The notes under the pieces are model-generated. The model made no database searches and was not told the DNA's origin. It saw nothing but the letters and a program-made list of their open reading frames with translations. From positions 1 through 64,000 of the forward strand of contig CAIPEB010000608.1 in NCBI GenBank assembly GCA_903863885.1: a stretch of 64,000 bases of DNA, written 5' to 3'. Below are positions 17,412-26,319 of the stretch, piece by piece. A program made the translations under genes and the position numbers. How positions within the stretch are numbered: position 1 is the first letter of the stretch; each line of letters opens with the position of its first letter. Source of the DNA: an uncultured Planctomycetaceae bacterium (GTDB lineage Bacteria; Planctomycetota; Planctomycetia; Pirellulales; Pirellulaceae).

Positions 17412-19637
17412 TCAGGAGCCGAGACGAAAAACCTGCAGCGTGCGGCGCCGGATTCTCGCAGCGAGGGACTGCGGAGCGGCAAAGATCTTGGCCTGACCGC
17501 GAGCGGCAACGAGCACTTCCGGCGGCACGGGATCGATTGCCACCCGAACTTGATAGGCGGCAGTGGCCGGATGCGATACTCCCGTCCGATCGGTCCTCAC
17601 CGGCAGCGAGCCTGACGCCGCCAATTCGCGCGGAGCCACTTTCATGTCGAGTTTCGAAATCTCGCCGATCTTCCCGCGCAGTACGATTCCCGGCATGTGG
17701 TCCAGCTTCAGGTGGACGTCCTGGCCGCGTTGCACGAACTGGATATCCGCCTGGTCCACGACGAGAATCCCTTCGAGTCGGGCCGGATCGCCGACCGAAC
17801 AGAGCAGAGTGCCGGTTTCGATCCATGCACCGAGATTTCTCGGCTCCAGCAGCGTTCCCCGCCACGTTTTCAGGGTGCCTCGCTCGAACGTCCGGCCCGG
17901 CTGCCAAGGAGCTGGAATGACCATGCCTGCCACCGGCGCCCGCAACACGAGCTGCTCCGCGTCGTTTTGACGTTGCCGCGTGCGCGCTTCGATGTCCGCC
18001 AACGCCTCTTCGGCGGCGGGAATCTGTGCGGCCAGGCCCGGGTCGCCCGCGAGACGCACTCTCAGATTGCGCAATCTCACCCGCTGCTGTTCGAGCTGAC
18101 CGGTCAGCTCGGCGATTTCGCGTGAGATAACCGAATTCTCCAGCCTCGCGATTTCCTGGTTAATCGTCACGCGTTGTCCCGCCGCGGCCGTGTGGACGAG
18201 ACGGCCGGGAACGACGGCAAAGACATCGCGACCGTCCCTCAGTTCAAGCACGACGGGCGCGCCGACGCGGAATGGAAGCGGCGTAAACAGGATCGCGGCT
18301 CCGACCGCGGCCCAGATCAACGAGCCTCGCAGCACTTGTCGCGTGCGAAGTTGTCGGCGAAACAGCGGATTGGAAAACGAAGCGGCAGCGCGAACGAGAG
18401 GCATAACAATCAATCCTCCGATAACAACCACTGCCAGGGCCTCTGCCAGAAATTGGAGGCCCCGAGGTTCGAGAAACCGGTAACCGGCCCAGAGAATGGC
18501 GGCGGCGACGCACCAGCGGTAGATGAGCGAGGCGACTCCGTAGATCGCCACGAGCCAGCGCAGTCGCTCGCGGACGTAGCGCGAAGGGGGCCGTTCCAGT
18601 CCAAACAAGATCCGCTGAATTCCGCGGTTGACCAGTGCCCGAGCCTGAGGGCCGAGGTTCGGCACCTCGAGCCAATCCGAAAGCACGTAGTACCCGTCGT
18701 AACGCAGCAGCGGATTGCCGTTCAAGAACAGGGTGCTGACCGAACAGGCGATCACCATGTTGAGCATGAGCGTGTTGAAACGGCCGGGTTCGCTGTACCA
18801 CCACAGCAACAGGCAGACACTGGCCAGGACGATTTCCACGAAGATGCCGGCGCCCGATACCGCGATGCGCCGCCATTTGCCGGGCATCAACCAGACATCC
18901 GAGACGTCGCAATAGAGGCAGGGAGTGAACACGAGAAGCAACACACCCATTTCGTGACACTCTCCGCCAAAATGAACGCAAGTCAGAGCATGTCCCAACT
19001 CATGCAGGATCTTCGCGATCGCAACGGCCAGGGCCAGCCACAGAAGATTTGCGGGAGTGAAGAAGGCCGGCGAGTCCGAGAGCCTCTGGACCAGCGTCTC
19101 GAACTGCACGGCCGCCAGCGTCATCGCCGCGAGTATCAGCGCGCCACACGCCGCGAGAAACCACCAGGCGAAGATCCAAGCGAATCGGTCGTGCAGCCCG
19201 CGGAGCCAAGGCTGGGGATCGATGCCGGGCAACCGGATGGCCAGCACATTGCCAATCGCCTCCCATCGCTCCAGGCGAAGACGGCGCTGGTGCCGGCGAA
19301 GCAGTTGATCGCCCTGTCCCGGCGCATCGACGATCAGCAGTCCCAGGTCATATAGATGCGACATGAATGACTGCAACTGGTCCAGCGACAGACGCAGCGG
19401 TGCGTGGGCGGCCTCGAAGCGGCTCTTGATTGCCTGAAGGCATGAATCGCCATCGAGCATTGTCAGAATCGAATGCTCTTCCTTCCCGAGAAAGAAGTAC
19501 CTGCCTGCCGCACGGTCCTGCACCAGGTAGTAGAGATCCGATCCGTAAGTACGGGCGTGAATATCCAGGTCGGGCCGCAGACGCGCGCCGAGCCTGCGAG
19601 TCGCCGCGGTGCCGTAGGTGTCGTCGGCAGGGAGCAT
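17412..19637 (-). CDS. M50-type zinc membrane protein fused to an HlyD-like barrel-sandwich domain
   Basis: This is a 741-aa protein. Residues 20-110 resemble a PqqD-like small domain. Several transmembrane helices follow, carrying H212-E-L-G-H216 and N-P-L-L-R-Y-D314-G, the zinc ligands and aspartate motif of the M50/site-2 protease family. After the membrane domain comes a periplasmic part with lipoyl/barrel-sandwich halves around a coiled coil (about 480-720), as in HlyD-family adaptors. M50 enzymes normally cut within membranes. This fusion suggests processing coupled to export, or a zinc-containing scaffold replacing a pump. It starts at ATG 19637 in a TGATG overlap with a 19-codon mini-ORF, so it is probably translationally coupled to the HlyD gene upstream. 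The substrate is unknown. Confidence 0.85.
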   Translation of the reverse strand: MLPADDTYGTAATRRLGARLRPDLDIHARTYGSDLYYLVQDRAAGRYFFLGKEEHSILTMLDGDSCLQAIKSRFEAAHAPLRLSLDQLQSFMSHLYDLGLLIVDAPGQGDQLLRRHQRRLRLERWEAIGNVLAIRLPGIDPQPWLRGLHDRFAWIFAWWFLAACGALILAAMTLAAVQFETLVQRLSDSPAFFTPANLLWLALAVAIAKILHELGHALTCVHFGGECHEMGVLLLVFTPCLYCDVSDVWLMPGKWRRIAVSGAGIFVEIVLASVCLLLWWYSEPGRFNTLMLNMVIACSVSTLFLNGNPLLRYDGYYVLSDWLEVPNLGPQARALVNRGIQRILFGLERPPSRYVRERLRWLVAIYGVASLIYRWCVAAAILWAGYRFLEPRGLQFLAEALAVVVIGGLIVMPLVRAAASFSNPLFRRQLRTRQVLRGSLIWAAVGAAILFTPLPFRVGAPVVLELRDGRDVFAVVPGRLVHTAAAGQRVTINQEIARLENSVISREIAELTGQLEQQRVRLRNLRVRLAGDPGLAAQIPAAEEALADIEARTRQRQNDAEQLVLRAPVAGMVIPAPWQPGRTFERGTLKTWRGTLLEPRNLGAWIETGTLLCSVGDPARLEGILVVDQADIQFVQRGQDVHLKLDHMPGIVLRGKIGEISKLDMKVAPRELAASGSLPVRTDRTGVSHPATAAYQVRVAIDPVPPEVLVAARGQAKIFAAPQSLAARIRRRTLQVFRLGS

Positions 19638-19696
19638 CAGGCGGTCTCTCGGTACTGCGACGAACGGCCGAGTTGTTTGCTCAAGTCTTCGGTCAT
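19637..19696 (-). CDS. 19-codon coupled mini-ORF between HlyD and M50 genes
   Basis: The frame reads MTEDLSKQLGRSSQYRETA and stops. Its ATG overlaps the stop of the upstream HlyD gene (ATGA), and its TGA overlaps the ATG of the M50 gene (TGATG). It has no Shine-Dalgarno of its own beyond what lies in the HlyD coding end. The double overlap is seen directly. Whether it makes a peptide, or simply carries ribosomes from HlyD to the M50 gene, is inference. It could also be a chance frame of this length. Confidence 0.35.
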   Translation of the reverse strand: MTEDLSKQLGRSSQYRETA

Positions 19697-20574
19697 GGTT
19701 TTGCCGCGGACAGGTCGAGAATCATGCGGGCCCGCATACCGGGTTGCAACTGCAGGTCCTTGTTGTCGACCTCGGCCCAGATGCGGACCTGTGCGTTGAC
19801 AGGGTCGATCTCCGGGTCCACAAAGACCACCCGCCCTGTGAACTGCTGGTCTTTCGACGGAATCTGATCAATGATCAACCTCACCGGACTGCCCAGCAAT
19901 CGCTCGCTCCGCGTGGGCAATTTGATGAAGCCCTCGGCCCGCAATCTGTCCAGTCGCAGGACTCTCGCCACCGTGTCGCCGGGCTCGACCCATTCCCCCA
20001 CGTGACGCTTGATCTGAACGACGACACCGTGAAGCGGCGCGACGACCGCATGGCGTTCGACGCGGAGCTGCGCCGCGCGGTACTCGCTCTCCTTCAGGCG
20101 GGAAGTCACGGCCGCGACCTTCAGCTCTTCCTGGGCGCGTTCCACCTCCAGTTGACCGTTCTCGACAATCAGTCTCAGCCGGTCCATTTCCGTCTCGGAG
20201 ATGGACTTCTTGTATTTCTCGTTGGACTCTTTCGAGCGGTTCAGTTCGGCGCGAGCCACCTCGACTGTCGTTTGGGCGAAACGCACGTTCACGGTGTTTG
20301 CGGCCTTGAGATTCGCGATCTCCAACTCGAACTTCGCCCGCTCTTCGGCGGACTTGGCTTCGGTATCGTCGACCCGCGCGATCGGGTCGCCCGATTTGAT
20401 CGACTGGCCTTCCCTGACGTTCATCTCGGCGATTATGCCGGCCTCGCGGGCCGAGACTTCGACCTGCTCATCCAACCGGATCAGGGACGGGATTTCGATC
20501 GATTCCGCGGGCCGCGGCGGCACATCCGCTCCGGCCGCAGCAACCAGCAGCAATAGATATTGAATTGCGAACAT
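19693..20574 (-). CDS. HlyD-family periplasmic adaptor (membrane fusion) protein
   Basis: This is a 293-aa protein with a short hydrophobic signal sequence (about residues 1-16). A first lipoyl half-motif (about 28-65) is followed by a long Glu/Lys/Arg-rich coiled coil (about 70-165), the second lipoyl half (about 170-205) and a beta-barrel domain to the end. This order is that of RND/ABC-type adaptors, which bridge an inner-membrane component and a TolC-like channel. At 293 aa it is near the short end for the family. It lies 30 bp downstream of the GAF-HlyD gene and overlaps the next mini-ORF by ATGA, so the genes form one operon. No cognate ABC, MFS or RND pump is adjacent. Confidence 0.87.
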   Translation of the reverse strand: MFAIQYLLLLVAAAGADVPPRPAESIEIPSLIRLDEQVEVSAREAGIIAEMNVREGQSIKSGDPIARVDDTEAKSAEERAKFELEIANLKAANTVNVRFAQTTVEVARAELNRSKESNEKYKKSISETEMDRLRLIVENGQLEVERAQEELKVAAVTSRLKESEYRAAQLRVERHAVVAPLHGVVVQIKRHVGEWVEPGDTVARVLRLDRLRAEGFIKLPTRSERLLGSPVRLIIDQIPSKDQQFTGRVVFVDPEIDPVNAQVRIWAEVDNKDLQLQPGMRARMILDLSAAKP

Positions 20575-20604
20575 TCCCGTCTGCTTTCCCTAAGGTACCG
20601 TTGG

Positions 20605-22608
20605 CTAGAAGAAGAACCAGGTGCGGACCGCATCGATCAGATCGTGCAACAGGACATATCCGATCGACCGCCGGCCGCAATTCACGCGGGCCACCACGCC
20701 AGCGCCCGGCACTCGTTCCGGTATCTTCTCGCGATCCACGCCCACAGTCGCCAGGACGACCGCTCCCTCGGTCTCGGACAATTCCGTGCGATTTCCCACG
20801 CGGTCGAGTGTGCCCGTGAGTGCATGTCCCGGGGCAGACGCCAGCGTGAATGACACTTCGAGTGGCTGAGTTGATCTGCGCTGCGCGCTGAGCACCGCCA
20901 GCATCCTGCGATCGGGAATTCGCAATTCCAGGTGCCACGGGCCGCTGAGGTCTGCCATCGTCATCAGGACCTGGCCGCGGGTCACCGGGCGGCCGGCCAG
21001 GAGTTTCTCGACGCTCCATGTAAGCAGCTCACCGGCGATCGGGCTGCGCACTTCAAGTTCGGCCTGCTGCTGCCGGAGAATGGAGTATTGCGACCGGAGG
21101 CTGGCCTGGACCTCGCGGAGTTCTTCCTCCCGAGCCGTCAACTCCGTGGCCCGCTTTCGCTGCGCATCGTCTTCATGTCGGTTCTGCAGTTGTTCGGTTT
21201 GAACGGCAACAAGCTGTTTCTCGGCGGTCTGCAACTCTCCCCAGACCCGTTTGAATTCAAGGTCCAACTCGGGGTTTCGCAGCACGACCAGCACCTGATC
21301 CGCCGCGACCTGCTGGCCGGTAGTCGCCCGCACCTCCCGGATCGCACCGTCCGCCGGCGCGAAGACCTCACGAGTCAGGGCGGGCTGCAACTCGCCCCTG
21401 GCCTCGATCGTGAAATCCGCCGGTACGAACACGAGCGCGGCGGCGACAGCCACGCAGGCGGCAACCGCAACTGCGGCGCGGGTCCAGAATCCGAGCTCAC
21501 GCGGATACAGTCGGCGAAGCCATCTTCCCAGCGGCAAATGATCCACGGCGATGGCATTGTGCAGGGCCAGTGCGGCGTGCGGGCACAGTGCGGTTGCCGT
21601 CGCGAGTTGCGGTCGTTCGAATGTGGCGTAGTACCGCTCGGCGATCAGAATACCCACCACATTCGAGCCGTCCGTTGCCGGCAATGTTGCGTCAGCGATC
21701 CTCAGCGGCAGGATCGCCAGATCGCGAGCATGTGACTCGTCAATGTATGCGTCCAGCAACTCGGCCACTTGCGGCGGGTGCTCCTGCTGGTCAGAAAACC
21801 AGAGCGGCTCGCCGGTGCCGGCCACGGCCGCGGCCAATTGCTGTGCAAGCCGCACCGTATTGGATCGCCGATCGAATGTCTCGAGGCCGCTGATCGCGGC
21901 AACCCGGCATTTCGTGCGCCGCCGGATCACGATGGCCACTCGGTCGCAGCCGATCACGCGGCGCGCTTCGTTCGCCGCGGTGTAGGCCGTCGCCGGGAGA
22001 CCCAGGCCGCTGTGCACCCGCCGTGCAAACTCGTCCAACTTGCTGCCGTCCGAGACGCTGCGGCGCAGTTCGCGAAGCTGCTGGTCGCGCTGGTGATCGG
22101 CGAGCAGTTCACCGACCACCTGCAGAAATCGGAAGTAGCCTCTCTCGAGGGCAGGACCGGCTCCCGGTCGCTGAAAGACCTCCAGCACGCCCGACAACTG
22201 TTCATCGAAACGCCACGGACTGAACAACAGCAGCCACTCCGTGGCATTCCGAGCGTTTGCGACCTCGGGTATCGAGCCATGCGGAGGAACCGTCACCGGC
22301 GTTCCGCTCGCAAGCGACTGCTCCGCCCAGAGCCGATGCAGCGAAAGCGTTTCGGGAGCGTTGGCCGGCTGCCGCTCCAGCGGACCGCGCCGACATGCGG
22401 CGCGCAGGTTACCCGAGGGCTCTTGCAGCCAGATGACGCCGCCGGCTGCGGCCAGCCCGGAACCCCCTCGCTTGAGGACTTCACTGTGGAACTCCTCGGA
22501 CGCCATCTGGCTCCTGGACAGAGAAGCGATCTCGTCGACAAGGATGTCGACTTCGCGCATCGTCGGTTCCGTCGCCGGGCGGTCAGTACTGGATGCGTGA
22601 GGATTCAT
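20605..22608 (-). CDS. GAF-GAF-TM-HlyD adaptor protein
   Basis: This is a 667-aa protein. The N-terminal half (about residues 25-355) has two GAF-like segments; the second contains ANEARRVIGCDRVAIVIRR and ends in a GILIAERYY-like strand. A transmembrane helix at about 377-396 connects to a periplasmic HlyD-type domain (about 400-640) with lipoyl halves around a coiled coil. A cytoplasmic ligand-sensing GAF pair on the same chain as an export adaptor suggests export controlled by an intracellular signal. This is inferred from architecture; the ligand is unknown. It is the first gene of the leftward operon. A 7-bp hairpin lies just upstream of its start. Confidence 0.85.
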   Translation of the reverse strand: MNPHASSTDRPATEPTMREVDILVDEIASLSRSQMASEEFHSEVLKRGGSGLAAAGGVIWLQEPSGNLRAACRRGPLERQPANAPETLSLHRLWAEQSLASGTPVTVPPHGSIPEVANARNATEWLLLFSPWRFDEQLSGVLEVFQRPGAGPALERGYFRFLQVVGELLADHQRDQQLRELRRSVSDGSKLDEFARRVHSGLGLPATAYTAANEARRVIGCDRVAIVIRRRTKCRVAAISGLETFDRRSNTVRLAQQLAAAVAGTGEPLWFSDQQEHPPQVAELLDAYIDESHARDLAILPLRIADATLPATDGSNVVGILIAERYYATFERPQLATATALCPHAALALHNAIAVDHLPLGRWLRRLYPRELGFWTRAAVAVAACVAVAAALVFVPADFTIEARGELQPALTREVFAPADGAIREVRATTGQQVAADQVLVVLRNPELDLEFKRVWGELQTAEKQLVAVQTEQLQNRHEDDAQRKRATELTAREEELREVQASLRSQYSILRQQQAELEVRSPIAGELLTWSVEKLLAGRPVTRGQVLMTMADLSGPWHLELRIPDRRMLAVLSAQRRSTQPLEVSFTLASAPGHALTGTLDRVGNRTELSETEGAVVLATVGVDREKIPERVPGAGVVARVNCGRRSIGYVLLHDLIDAVRTWFFF

Positions 22609-23071
22609 ATTGAACCGAAGTATAAGCTCGTTTCCGAAAGACGAGCTACCCGCTTGCCGACCGCTGAATCGCCAGATTGCGACGCCATCGTAAGAGTGCC
22701 GGCGGCGACTGACGCGTCAGCGCAAAACCGTAGAGATTATGAACCGAGCACCACTTTCTTAGCTAGCAATTCCGTCGAAAGTGCACCATTCCTATGAATG
22801 CTATCGCGAAGAAGTCAGATTCGGCTCCAGTCCGGTTGCTGCACTCGATGAAGCTGGGAGGTTTGGGGGGAATGTTCTGAACGTAGTGGAAACTCCGGAC
22901 CTGTCGATCAGGTTGTGACGACAAATTATGACGTGTGTTCTCCCAATCGAAGGTGGAGAAGGTCCGCCCAAGCAGCGGCCAGGTTGGAAGCGGTACCGCC
23001 GGGGTTGCGGCGGGCACGAAACAGTGGGCGGAACAAGGTGCGGCGGGTTAACCGGCATTTGAGTTAAACGA
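22609..23071. promoter_or_regulatory. Divergent intergenic region of the export locus, with a leader hairpin
   Basis: These 463 bp lie between the leftward GAF-HlyD operon and the rightward TolC-like gene and must hold both promoters. A perfect 7-bp inverted repeat (AGCTCGT / ACGAGCT, 22625-22631 and 22641-22647) would form a hairpin in the leader about 17 nt from the GAF-HlyD start. I see no recognisable riboswitch, tRNA or convincing gene. Confidence 0.4.
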
Positions 23072-24976
23072 ATGCAGCCAGCGCGGAGTCGGCAGAACTG
23101 GATGGCGGCAGCACTCGGGGCGATTTTCGTCCTCGTGTGCGGCTGCCATAACCGGGAACCGGCTCCCAACTTCGGGACGACCGGCAGCGTGCCGCCTTCT
23201 CTGGAGATCACCGAGCCGATTTACGAGCCGTCGAATTTCGAGGAATTCACGGGGCCGTATGCCCCTCGGACGATTCGCGATCAGGCCAATCTGGGCTACC
23301 GCGACATTTCTCTTCAGGAGGCCATCCATATTGCGCTGGCCAACTCGAATGTCCTGGCGGACCTTGGCGGGACGGTGCTTCGGCTGCCGGATCGAGTTCA
23401 CACCGCGTACGATCCGGCGATCCAGGAGAGCGACCCGAATTTCGGCGTTGAGGGTGCGTTGAGCGCATTTGACGCGGAGTTCAACACCAGTCTGTTCTCG
23501 GAGAAGAACGATCGCCGTTACAACAATCGGGCGCTGGGCGTCGGCGGTCTTTTCACGCAGGACTACGACGTCTACAACGCCGAGCTATCGAAACGGGCGA
23601 TGACCGGGAGCCAGTTCTCCGTCCGCAACATCATCGACTTCGACCAGAACAGCAACATCGGCAATGAGTTCCCCGACGGTTCGTGGAACGCGATCATGGA
23701 AGCCGAGGTCAAGCATCCGTTTCTTCGGGGAGCGGGCGTCGAATTCAACCAGATCGCCGGCCCGAAAGGTGAGCCCGGCGTTTACAACGGCGTGCTGATC
23801 GCACGCATCCGTGCGGACATCAGTCTGGCGGACTTTGAAATGGGGGTCCGCGACTTTCTCAGCAATGTCGAGAACTCGTACTGGGACCTGTACTTCGCTT
23901 ATCGCGACCTCGATGCGAAGATCCGCGCCCGCGACACGGCGCTGGAAACCTGGCGCCGGATCGAGGCGCTTTACCGAGCGGGTCGGAGAGGAGGCGAGGC
24001 CGAGAAGGAGGCGCAGGCGCGCGAACAGTACTACCGCTTCGAGGAAGAAGTGCAAAACGCGCTGGTCGGTCGCTTGCTTGAAGGCACGCGGACGTACAAC
24101 GGATCCAACGCGGGAACGTCGCGCGGCCTGCCGGGAATCTACGCCAACGAGCGCAGATTGCGGGCACTGATCGGACTGCCGCCCAACGAGGACTACCTGC
24201 TTCGCCCGGCCGACGAGCCCACGGTCGCCGGAGTCGTCTTTGACTGGCCGATGATCGCTGCCGAGTCGATTGCCCGGCGCGAGGAACTGCGGCGCCAGCG
24301 GTGGGAGGTGAAACGCCGCGAGTTGGAACTGTTCGCCAGCAAGAACTTCCTGCTCCCCAATCTCGACGCGTTCGGCCGTTACCGTTGGCGCGGGTTCGGC
24401 GAGGACCTGTGGGCGCCGGGACGCGAGGGCCGGCCTCCGTACGACAATGCGATCATGGACCTGACGAGCGGCAAGTTCCAGGAGTGGCAGGTCGGAATGG
24501 AATTTTCGTTCCCCGTCGGATTTCGGAAGGGGCACGCGGCGGTCCGTAATGCCGAACTGGAACTTGTGCGGGCCAAGGCCGTGCTTCGGGACCAGGAACG
24601 CCAGGTCGCCCATGAACTGAGCGCCGCGGTCAGCGAGGCGGACCGAGCGTACACGGTGCTGGAAACACAGATCAACCGGTCCATCGCGGCCAGGCAGCAA
24701 TTCGAGGCGCTGCAGGCGGCATACGAATCCGACAAGGTCGAGTTCTTTGTGGTGCTGGACGCGCAGCGCCGAATGGCCGAAGCCGAAAGCGCCTACTATC
24801 GGGCCCGCGTTGAATACGCGCTTGCCCTGCGCAACGTGCACTTCGAGAAAGGTTCGCTGCTCGACTACTGCGGCGTGGTTCTCAGCGAGGGCGCGTGGCC
24901 GACAAAGGCCTACATCGACGCGGCACGCCGCGAGCGCCAAAGGCTGCACATGGACTACACGACCGATGCCGGATAA
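23072..24976 (+). CDS. TolC-like outer-membrane efflux lipoprotein
   Basis: This is a 634-aa protein with a basic N-terminus, a hydrophobic stretch and L-V-C-G-C, where C25 fits a lipobox, so it is probably lipid-anchored. The mature part has the two-fold helical pattern of the outer-membrane efflux family: a first repeat from LQEAIHIALANSNVLADLGG and a second from about residue 375 with long charged helices near 490-575. TolC-type trimers form the outer-membrane channel and periplasmic tunnel. It is longer than TolC (about 490 aa), because of an N-terminal extension and a middle insertion near residues 300-350. It is divergent from the HlyD/M50 operon and is the obvious outer-membrane partner. 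Confidence 0.87.
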   Translation: MQPARSRQNWMAAALGAIFVLVCGCHNREPAPNFGTTGSVPPSLEITEPIYEPSNFEEFTGPYAPRTIRDQANLGYRDISLQEAIHIALANSNVLADLGGTVLRLPDRVHTAYDPAIQESDPNFGVEGALSAFDAEFNTSLFSEKNDRRYNNRALGVGGLFTQDYDVYNAELSKRAMTGSQFSVRNIIDFDQNSNIGNEFPDGSWNAIMEAEVKHPFLRGAGVEFNQIAGPKGEPGVYNGVLIARIRADISLADFEMGVRDFLSNVENSYWDLYFAYRDLDAKIRARDTALETWRRIEALYRAGRRGGEAEKEAQAREQYYRFEEEVQNALVGRLLEGTRTYNGSNAGTSRGLPGIYANERRLRALIGLPPNEDYLLRPADEPTVAGVVFDWPMIAAESIARREELRRQRWEVKRRELELFASKNFLLPNLDAFGRYRWRGFGEDLWAPGREGRPPYDNAIMDLTSGKFQEWQVGMEFSFPVGFRKGHAAVRNAELELVRAKAVLRDQERQVAHELSAAVSEADRAYTVLETQINRSIAARQQFEALQAAYESDKVEFFVVLDAQRRMAEAESAYYRARVEYALALRNVHFEKGSLLDYCGVVLSEGAWPTKAYIDAARRERQRLHMDYTTDAG

Positions 24977-24985
24977 TCCGCCCAT

Positions 24986-25070
24986 TAGGCTGTAGGCTGC
25001 AGGCCTGTAGGCTGTAGGAAGACCCGCAGAAGGATGTTTGTATTCCTCCGGACTCCGGACTCCAGACTCC
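24986..25070. repeat. Short tandem repeats in a convergent intergenic region
   Basis: At 24986-25018 the heptamer-like unit TAGGCTG / TAGGCTGCAGGCCTG recurs about four times. At 25046-25070 CTCCGGA is repeated in tandem about 3.5 times. They lie between the stops of the TolC-like gene and the serine hydrolase gene. They may be slippage products or dispersed intergenic repeats. No function is evident. Confidence 0.6.
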
Positions 25071-25078
25071 TCGCTTCC

Positions 25079-26254
25079 TCATTTCGGCGCCGAGTCAAAC
25101 GCAGCGTGGGCCGCTTTGACGAACGCCTCCTGGCTCTTTCCGCCCTCGCCCGGGAACCCCGCATGCTGGACGAGCCAGACGAAGATCAAGCCCTTCTGCG
25201 TGTCGGCCGACGTATTGGTCGAGTAGGCACCGCCGTGCCCGAATGAGTTCGGGCCGACCCCGAATCCGAGACCATAGCTGTCTTTCAACTCGGCCGGAGT
25301 CTGGCGGCTGGTCAGTTGTCGGACGGCCTGCTCGGACAGGCAGCGCTTGCCTGCGACCTGGCCGCCGTTGAGCAGCATGATGTAGAAGCGGGCGATGTCT
25401 CCGGCTGTCGAGAAGAGACCTCCGGCCGGCATCGGGAACCGCTGCGTGCGGTCGGTCAACGGATAGAACAACTGGCTGATCTTGGTTTCTTCCAGGCCCT
25501 GGTTGTTGGGCCCCGGCTTGTAGGATTTCGCGACCCGCGCAGCCTGTTCCTCGTTCGGCCAGAACGTCGTGTCTTTCATGCCGAGGGGTTGAAAAAGACG
25601 TTCATCCAGGAACCGCTCGAACGGCACTTTGGCGACGACCTCGATGATCCTGGCGGCCGTGTTGATGCCCGCGTTGCTGTACTGGTACCTGCTGTCCGGC
25701 TCGAAATCCAGCGGCGTCATCGCGTAACTGCGCACGCGGGCGGCCAGCGGAAACAGATCCAGAGTCGGCTCTTCCACGGCCGACTTGAACGGCAAGCCGC
25801 TCGTGTGCGAGAGCACATTCTTGACCGTGATCGGGTGCTTCGGGCGGCGAAGCAGCACGTGTTCGGCATCCCGCTCCACGGCAACCATCTGGCCGCGAAA
25901 CTCGGGCAGGTACTTCTCGACCGGGTCGTCGAGATTCACGCTGCCTTCATCAACCAGCATCATCAGCGCCGCGGCGGTTACCGGCTTGGATTGCGATGCA
26001 ATCCAGAACACGGAGTCGTTTCGCATCGGCGACTTTGCTGCAATATCAGCCCATCCCGCGGCCTCGACGGCCAGCACTTTCTCCTTGTCGGCCACGAGCA
26101 TCACGGCACCGGCCAGTTCCTGCCGTTCGACAAAGGGCTGCACCGAGGACGCGAGCTTTCCCGGTGTTTGAGCGCCGAGTTCAGCGGTCTCGATCGGAAC
26201 CGCCATGAGGCATAGCACGAGAATCGCGGGGCGGCAGAGCAGTTTACAGAACAT
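25079..26254 (-). CDS. Secreted serine hydrolase of the beta-lactamase (class C/esterase) family
   Basis: This is a 391-aa protein with an N-terminal signal peptide (about residues 1-28). The active-site set of the beta-lactamase-like fold is present: S87-Q-S-K90 (SxxK), Y192-S-N (YxN) and H340-G-G in the third motif position. Families with this set include class C beta-lactamases, D-aminopeptidases and esterases. The H-G-G third motif and the context of sugar and ester hydrolases favour an esterase or peptidase over drug resistance, but this is inference. A GGGAG lies about nine bases before ATG 26254. The gene follows the GH32-like gene on the same strand (65 bp gap), so they may be cotranscribed. 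Confidence 0.87.
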   Translation of the reverse strand: MFCKLLCRPAILVLCLMAVPIETAELGAQTPGKLASSVQPFVERQELAGAVMLVADKEKVLAVEAAGWADIAAKSPMRNDSVFWIASQSKPVTAAALMMLVDEGSVNLDDPVEKYLPEFRGQMVAVERDAEHVLLRRPKHPITVKNVLSHTSGLPFKSAVEEPTLDLFPLAARVRSYAMTPLDFEPDSRYQYSNAGINTAARIIEVVAKVPFERFLDERLFQPLGMKDTTFWPNEEQAARVAKSYKPGPNNQGLEETKISQLFYPLTDRTQRFPMPAGGLFSTAGDIARFYIMLLNGGQVAGKRCLSEQAVRQLTSRQTPAELKDSYGLGFGVGPNSFGHGGAYSTNTSADTQKGLIFVWLVQHAGFPGEGGKSQEAFVKAAHAAFDSAPK

Positions 26255-26319
26255 CGAAAACGTCTCCCGTGAGAACTGTTTGATTTACGCAAATCGTGGA
26301 CTTGCGGTTCCGCTGCGGC

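Noticed and set aside
24986-25070. CRISPR-like array
   Set aside because: The repeats are only 7 nt, contiguous and without spacers.
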